This document shows, in pieces, positions 6,137-6,658 of a stretch of DNA of 6,658 bases. The stretch is from Clostridia bacterium. GTDB taxonomy: Bacteria; Bacillota; Clostridia; Christensenellales; CAG-1252. Made by a program: the position numbers and the translations under genes. The DNA is taken from NCBI GenBank assembly GCA_017615515.1, contig JAFZZX010000060.1, forward strand, positions 1 to 6,658. The letters are read 5' to 3'. The stretch's first letter is position 1. Every line of letters begins with the position of its first letter. The notes under the pieces were generated by a model, which was not told where the DNA came from, made no database searches, and was given only the letters and a program-made list of their open reading frames with translations.

Positions 6137-6142
6137 TCCCCC
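6137..6142 (-). promoter_or_regulatory. Ribosome binding site of the phosphodiesterase gene
   Basis: On the minus strand AGGGGG lies about 4 bases before the ATG at 6133 (counting from the last G). It is the reason for preferring that start over the in-frame TTG 60 bases further upstream. Confidence 0.65.
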
Positions 6143-6193
6143 TAAATGAGCTTTCGGTTCTCGGCAATCCCGATTCCTTTTTCGGTTTCTCAA

Positions 6194-6582
6194 TTCAAAA
6201 TCAACTTTGGTGAAGGCTTAGAGCCCTCCCCCTCTCCTCGACCATCCAAAAATCGGCGTGTGAGGAGAGTGGTGTGGAGACGAGTGCTCATGATTCTCCC
6301 AAACAGATCAAGAGCCTTTCTTTCCCTTTTCCTCACTCGATTGACTTTGGAGAAAGGCTCAGATGCAAGGCTCTATCCTTTCTTCTTATACTATCCTCAC
6401 AATCGGCGAGTGAGGAGAGTGGTGTGGAGACGAGTGCTCTCCGATTACTACCCTTCTCTTAATAGTTCAGACACAATTGACTTTGGAGAAAGGCTCAGAT
6501 GCAAGGCTCTTCTATCCTTTCTCTCACACGTCCTATCAATCGGCGAGTGAGGAGAGTGGTGTGGAGACGAGCGCTCTCCGAA
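6194..6582 (+). repeat. A/B repeat array 2 (three units)
   Basis: Three tandem units of about 136-150 bp. A elements start at 6200 (decayed, 2a), 6340 (2b) and 6476 (2c); B elements start at 6253, 6403 and 6540. The A elements of 2b and 2c (6340-6373, 6476-6509) are identical to that of unit 1b over 34 bases. Each B element carries GAGGAGAGTGGTGTGGAGAC, here with CGAGTGCTC or CGAGCGCTC after it. Unit 2b keeps the TCCTCAC/GTGAGGA hairpin (6394-6416); 2a and 2c have lost it. A 9-bp inverted repeat GAGCCTTTC/GAAAGGCTC (6312-6320 with 6352-6360) joins the linker to the A element of 2b only. The array fills the gene-free 500 bp upstream of the phosphodiesterase gene. I see no protein-coding gene in it. 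Confidence 0.85.
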
Positions 6583-6658
6583 GAGGCGGGCAGGCGCGTA
6601 CTGATGCGTACGTAACTGCCCGACGATGAGGTAGTTAGCGAAGTATACGCGCCGCTAT
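6580..6658 (+). repeat. Terminal hairpin segment, copy 2 (runs to window edge)
   Basis: Same segment as 4871-4950, offset by exactly 1,709 bases. Fold 1 lies at 6587-6622 and fold 2 at 6593-6653. Within the hairpins the only difference from copy 1 is C4935 to T6644; in fold 2 this turns a G-C pair of the TGC/GCA stem into a G-T (G-U) pair, so pairing is kept on the + strand. By analogy with copy 1, a minus-strand gene may end just beyond the window edge. Confidence 0.8.

Noticed and set aside
5135..6145. 336-codon open frame on the + strand
   Set aside because: It is antisense to the phosphodiesterase gene, whose metal ligands are intact; no family features are visible.
4952..6193. Longer phosphodiesterase start at the TTG (6193)
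   Set aside because: The 20 added residues are highly charged, there is no Shine-Dalgarno site, and the TTG adjoins the decayed A element; the ATG at 6133 has AGGGGG upstream.
6146..6550. 134-codon frame within repeat block 2
   Set aside because: It translates three repeat units, with the repeated peptides appearing in shifting frames between units and no ribosome binding site.
4598..6658. CRISPR array
   Set aside because: Units are 115-150 bp with diverged copies and linkers that are themselves related to each other; there are no short identical repeats with unique spacers and no cas genes.

Overview
The window looks like part of a chromosome from an uncultured Clostridia-type member of the Bacillota, probably gut-associated. 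The support is indirect: strong AGGAGG-type ribosome binding sites, compact gene spacing, GC-rich coding sequence, and families common in anaerobic Clostridia (a phytoene-desaturase-like flavoprotein paired with a ferredoxin-type reductase, a family 6 UDG-superfamily glycosylase, a small zinc ribbon protein). No rRNA, tRNA or other marker allows a firmer placement.

Left part (1-3136), genes on the + strand. A flavoprotein oxidoreductase, cut off at its N-terminus by the window edge, is followed one base later by an NAD(P)H:flavin:[2Fe-2S] reductase. The two form an operon and plausibly an electron-transfer pair. After an 84-bp gap with its own strong ribosome binding site comes a 65-residue protein with two zinc-knuckle clusters, closed by a clear hairpin terminator. 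A deoxyinosine/hypoxanthine-type DNA glycosylase starts only a few bases after that hairpin. A second hairpin (3113-3136), with its T-run on the minus strand, separates it from the next, convergent gene.

Right part (3137-6658), genes on the - strand. A 454-residue protein has a SpoT/MESH1-type HD phosphohydrolase domain at its N-terminus and about 300 residues I cannot assign. A membrane-anchored phosphodiesterase/alkaline phosphatase superfamily enzyme follows. Each of these two genes has on its upstream side a block of degenerate repeats (about 350 and 465 bp). Each block ends in an almost identical terminal segment of about 80 bp that can fold into two competing hairpins. The two terminal segments lie exactly 1,709 bp apart in the same orientation, so gene plus repeat block looks like a cassette. 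The first terminal segment ends one base from the stop codon of the phosphodiesterase gene.

The repeat family is the most unusual content of the window. Its five A/B units, pyrimidine-rich spacers and two-state terminal hairpin fit no standard repeat class that I can confirm from sequence alone. The protein genes are mostly recognisable families. The least understood part of them is the C-terminal region of the HD protein.
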